This document shows, in pieces, positions 50,888 to 56,800 of a DNA stretch of 64,000 bases (position 1 is its first letter; every line of letters begins with the position of its first letter). The position numbers and the translations under genes are program-made. The stretch spans positions 5,187,001 to 5,251,000 of the forward strand of contig JAPYXD010000698.1 of the NCBI GenBank assembly GCA_030998225.1, in the 5' to 3' direction. The notes beneath the pieces were generated by a model, which worked only from the letters and a program-made list of their open reading frames with translations, had not been told where the DNA came from and made no database searches. Origin of the DNA: Diplolepis rosae (taxonomy: Eukaryota; Arthropoda; Insecta; Hymenoptera; Diplolepididae).

Positions 50888-53800
50888 CTGTCTGTCTGTC
50901 TGTAGTTGGTCGTGTGCGGCATAACTCTCGATAGAATTATCAGATTGAATTGAGCTTTGGTACACTTTATCGGAGCCGAAAAAGTAAGGACAAGTACGTT
51001 AACCAGCCACATCCAATCAAAATTGAGGGATTGAGCACTACTTTTGTGTTTTTGAAAATAATTTTTTGAAAAAATCAAAAATTTCAATACTGGTTTTTGA
51101 TGGTGCTCATAAATCTCTACAGATTATCCCGATAACAGTTTTTGATCAAATCAAAATTAGAAATGTTACAGCATATTCAAATTCGAAAAAAGTCAATATC
51201 AAAATTCCATTTTCCAGTTAAATTATACGAGATACGAAAAAACGTTGTGATACAATATTATTTTCTACATAAAGTCCTACAAATTTGATTTGTAACATTT
51301 TTTCATAAGATGCATATTTTTCTTTTTAATTAAAAAAAAAACTATTGAAAATCCAAAATTCAATTTTTTAACAATAATATTCGAAATACGAAAAAACCAT
51401 AAGAATACAAAGTTGTTCGTTTCAAAAAGATCTACAAATTTTGTCTCACACAGTTTCTGATGAAAGATATATTTTTCGTTTCAATTCCAAAAAATACGAT
51501 TAAAATTCAAAAATTCCATTTTTTAGACAAAATATGTGAGATACAAAAAAAACGTTTAGATGGAAAATTGTTTGCCTAAATGAGCTCCACAAATTCTCAT
51601 TAAGACATTTCGGGACAGGATGTATATTTTATGTTTTGATTTTTAATATTGAAAAAATAAAATTTTTTTCACCAAAATATGTGAGATACGAAATGTGTTC
51701 CTTAAGACTGATAGAGCCTTAAGTAAATTGAATTTCCTGTTTCACTTAAATTCAAAAAGAAACTGAGTGATTTTGAGAAAATGTGTAATTCACATCATCT
51801 GTAATATTATTATAAAATTGGTTTGAGCTTCAGTATTAAATTATAATAAATTAACTTGAATGTACGTGAAGAGCCGAAGACCGAGCGCGAAGCGCGACGA
51901 TCAAATCGCGCGCCCTAGGCGCGCTCAAACTTGCGAGTGAAGCGAGCTGCGCGCGTAGCGCGCGATGAGAATGTGCCCGCGAAGCGGGCAGATTTTTATA
52001 GTTAAAAATCATTGTTTTCATCGGAGAGCTGATAAAAAATCGTTTAAAAAACACTAAAAAAAATTTTAATTGATCAATTATGGAGAAGTTATGATTGATG
52101 GAATAACGGCACGCGTGTTAAAACGTCGAAAATTTGAGCCCCTATATGTTGACAACCAATCGTACTAGAGCTGTCTCCTTTGGGGGATTAAAAGAGGTCC
52201 ACTGGGACTACAATTCAGTGGAGTTTTAAAAAGAATGAAGACAAAAAATTTTTAGGAGGGTACACTTGGCAAATTTTGCCCCATATATAAAACAAATATA
52301 GATATAGAACTAGAATAGACTCCAATTTTTCCTCATTAATTAGTCTTTTTTGTCAAAGTCTTTAAATAGGAGAAAGTAAAACTGCTGTAAGGTGTTGAGG
52401 ACACCTTAACCTCTTCAGGTAGTCAGAACTCTTTGTGCCATTTTTCTGCTCCGTATCTCTAAACTTCTCGAGGCATCTTGCAATTACTCTTGCATCTCCA
52501 CTTCTTTTGAGATTTTTAAGAATGCGTGAATGGGATAGAGAGCTCCTTACTTTTGAAGTATCTGCTTTTTTGCAGTAGAGGGATCAAATTTCTATGTATT
52601 TGAAAGATGACGATAATTATTGATTTGAGTTTATTCACAGTTTTCTCTCAAAAATATGATTTATTTTCCCTTCGGTTTGGCATTACTCTGATTTTTTTAT
52701 TGAACCTTCAATTATAGATGTTTATCTGGCGTCTATCCACATAAATCGAGGTAAATTCTTCTTTATATGACTTCATCTATTTATGTCTTCTTATCCTCTT
52801 TCAACTACACTTAATTTGAATCTTTTTTTCAACTATCATTATTTTATTTTTCAATTCACCTTTTTCTATCTATAATACATCTATCTGACATCTTACGATT
52901 GCAATCTATTCCAATTTAAATCTTTTTTCTTTTTTTGATCACTCTCTAAATCTGAATCAGTCAAATTTTGACTGATTGAATCAGTGATTTCCCTTTTCAT
53001 TGATTCATCAGTGAAAAAATATTTTTCACTGTCAAATCAGTCAATTTTCACTTAAATAATCAGTGAAATTTGACTGATTTGCAGTAACCTCTTTTTAGCT
53101 ATTTGAATCAATCAAATTTCACTGATAATCAGTAGATTTTAACTGATTCAAATTTAGAGAGCCAATATATTCATCGCCTTAGACTTGAATTCATTTCAAT
53201 CTTATTATTTTCCATAATTTTATTATGGCAATGTTGTCAGTCTATCTTTTTCACTCAAGTTTATAATTCATTCTTTCTATGAAACTTGCATTATTCTGCT
53301 CAAATCTTCCTTTAAATCTAGCATCAATATATCTTTTTCAATACATATTTTTTCGAATAACGGCTCTGTTTTTACCAATTTATTTCTATGCATTGAAGTC
53401 TATCAATGGCTGATCAGCATCACTTCAATCCTACCTTTTTTCTGTTAACATTTTGGAACATGGATTTTTTATATTCTTTTAATTTTTTTTTTATATTTAA
53501 ATATTGGGCAGAAGTTCAAGATGTCTCCAGAGAAGAAATTGAAAAATAAATTTAAAAAATTCAAATAAGCACAGGAAGGTAAAATTACCATAACTAATGA
53601 ATATTTTATGGTTTTCCAGTAAAAAAAATTTAACAACAAATTGCGGCTCAATAAAGAAAATCGTAACAAAAAAAAACTTTGTGTATTCTTTCTGCCAGAG
53701 AAAAATACAGACAAGACAGGCTTTTCGTTTTCTCGTAAATTTGAAATTTGAGTTCTAAACAACCATCTCGACTTCGTTTATTAAGCCGCAATTCATTCTT

Positions 53801-56800
53801 AATTTTTTGTTATTAGGGAATTATGGAAAATGAACAATATACTATTTTTACTTTATTGAAAAATCCCATGTAGGAAACTATTATAAACGAGTATATGGAA
53901 AATTATGTGTGAAACTGTATAAAAACTACATGTCTAATTTTCTTTATTTTACGATTGTTTTAAAATTGAAAAGTATTAAAATTTTTAATGGCAAAAGTAG
54001 AATATTAAATGATCGAAAACACATATTATAAATTATCTACTCTGTAAATATGAATCAGTCAAAATCTACTGATTATCAGTGAAATTTGACTGATTCCAAT
54101 AGCTAAAAATAGGTTACTGTAAATCAGTCAAATTCCACTGATTGCTTCAGTGAAAATTAACTGATTTAACAGTGAAATTATTTTTTCCACTGATTCAATT
54201 AGTGATAATCAACTGATTTAACAGTGAAATATATTTTTTAACTGGAGAAACAGTGAATAGAAAAATCACTGATTCAATCAGTAAAAATTCGACTGATTCA
54301 GATTTAGAGAGTACCATTTAACATTCAGAACATTCAAAATTTGAATATTTTACAATTCTTAAACATTGATGAAATAAATAAAAAGTGCGGATATAAGAAA
54401 CTATATAGGATTTTTGAATATATTTTCCTCTTTCTAATCATGTAATACAGATAGGATGAATGATTAATCGTAAAATAATTCAGAATTCGTGTTTTATATT
54501 AACTTAATTTGATATCCATTAAAAGTTTTCAGGTAAATGAAATTATTAAGTTTCGATAGACTTGAAGTTCGCAGTTTATGAAAAAGTTATTACAAACTTG
54601 AATTAAAGTCATAAGTCTTCCCTTCTTGGAGAGAGCAATTGATGTCTAGCCTTAATATCCCCATTGGCTTTTTCATTTTTAAGTAAAGAGAAAACGCCTC
54701 TGCAGGTTTATTTATAGGGCTTATAGAGTTGATATAGCGAATATTAAAGGAAAGCTTCAGGAAAACGAGACATTTTTCTGGTACCCACCCATAGTTTGCT
54801 GCCTCGGCTCTTGTTTACTATCGGAGTAATTAATGCAAAACTAGAACTGTCCTTGTTTGAAAAGTTTCCCAAACTTTCGTCGTATTGAAGTTTGCAATCA
54901 TCCTTCTAGAGTAAATACCTCATAAATTTGTGTATGTTTATTTCGCTGCTTGTTTGGAATTCCAAGTGAATTGATTTTTGGGCAGCAAGTGCTGCATTTG
55001 AAATTATTAGGTGAAATCTAGAAATCATATCGTAAAAACAAGAATGTACAGATTTATCATAACGAAAGGTCGACTAAACTGAATATATTTCTTGTCATTA
55101 TTTCACGAAATATAAGCAGGTTATAGATAATAGATTACAGGTGGTTGGCAAATTTCTTCCTGAGGATTAGCCAATCTACTTTGCATTCTGCAATAGCCGT
55201 TTACCTTTGACAAAAGGCCATATAGCTCATAAGCTACAACAAGTTGCCACGTGACCTTAATAGAGTTCCGATTGAATTCTCTAGGCACGAGATGTGGGTT
55301 AAGCCATTTATCGACAATATTAATTACATGTGTGCTTCGATTCATTGGATCTGAAATATTCATATATTTTAGAATTAGCATTCGTAAAATATTGATTCGT
55401 AATGAATTCTCCAATAAATTCTCTTGTAATTTCAAAAAAGACGTACATTTACGTCAATTCTGCAGAATTGATTTTATGATAGAATAAGTTATGAAATGAT
55501 ACAAACTAACAGTGCCTTCAAGAAAATGAAGTTTCCTAGATGGAAATTTACAACCTGCTTGGAACCGCGCCAGTGCCGCAGAAGGATTTGCAGTACTGGC
55601 ACGGTACTGGCATAGTGCTGGCATAAGCACGACCTACCACCGGCACGGCTCCGAAATATAACTTGGCTGGAAGTTGTCTAAAGGTACTGGCGTGGTACTG
55701 GACATCGGAAATCTGTACTGGTTCAGTACTGGCATTACTCTGAAGTCGGTTGTTAGCCGACACTTGGTCTCAGGACTGGGTCTGTACAATGCCAGTGCCG
55801 CGCCAACCCTCGGCCCGGTACCAAGTATCCAGTACAGATATAGCTCCTTGTTTACAACTGGCGCGGTACTGTGTCTTTTGTAAATACTGGCATGAATCCG
55901 ACTTTTTCACTTGGGCCCAGGTGGAAATTCACAAACGGCTTGGAACCGCGCCAGTTTCGCAGAAGGGTTTTCAGTACAGACGCGGTACTGGCATAGTGCT
56001 GGCATAAGCACGGCTTACCACCGGCGCGGCTCCGAAATATAACTTGGCCGGAAGTTGTCCAACGGTACAGGCGCGGAACTGGCATAGTGCCGGCATAAGC
56101 ACGGCCTACTACCGGCGCAGCTCAGAAATATAACTTGGCCGGAAGTTGTCCAACGGTACTGGCGCGGTATTGGACATCGGAACATGCCAGCACTGAAATC
56201 TGTACTGATTCAGTACTGGCATTAATCTGAAGTCGGTTGGTCTCAGTACTGGGTCTGTACAATGCCAGTGCCGCGCCAACCCTCGGCCCGGTACCTAGTA
56301 TCCAGTACAGACATAGCTCCTTGTTTATAACTGGCGCGGTACTGTGTCTTTTGTAAATACTGGCATGAATCCGACTTTTTCCCTTGGGCCCAGCTGGAAA
56401 TTCAGAACCGGCTTGGAACCGCGCCAGTTTCGCAGAAGGGTTTTCAGTACTGGCGCGGTACTGGCATAAGCACGGCCTACCATCGGCGCGGCACCGAAAG
56501 ATAACTTGGCTGGAAGTTGTCCATCGATACTGACGCGTTACTGGACATCGGTACCACGCCAGCACTGAAATCTGTACTGGTTCAGTACTGGCATTACTCT
56601 GAAGTCGGTTGTTAGCCGATACTTCATCTCGGGACTGGGGCTGTACTATGCCAGTACCACGCCAATCCCCGGCCCGGTATAAACTGTCCAGTACAGGCAT
56701 TGCTCTTTGTTTACAACTAGCGCGGTACTGTGCCGTTTGTAAATATTGGCATGAATCCGACTTTTCCACCTGTGTTGAATTGCAGAGAATAAATCGTCCT

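Larger units (their letters stand above)
48409..52284. mobile_element. giant fold-back element 2 (ATGGGGC) with nested insertions
   Basis: The ends are ATGGGGCCAAATATGCCAAG and the inverse CTTGGCAAATTTTGCCCCAT. The left arm is 48409-about 48785. The right arm resumes at 50612-50680 and, after the 1.3-kb repeat at 50681-51998, at 51999-52284. The centre holds the CCCCATCG cluster and the truncated 1.3-kb repeat. About 80 percent of the present length is younger inserted DNA. Confidence 0.88.

Noticed and set aside
50794..51087. A 97-codon frame with repeated TDRQ residues
   Set aside because: It is the translation of the TCTG microsatellite inside a non-coding repeat.
55121..55435. A 104-codon minus frame considered as the missing C1 exon of unc-13
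   Set aside because: It lacks the His/Cys spacing of a C1 domain and has no flanking splice phases that fit.
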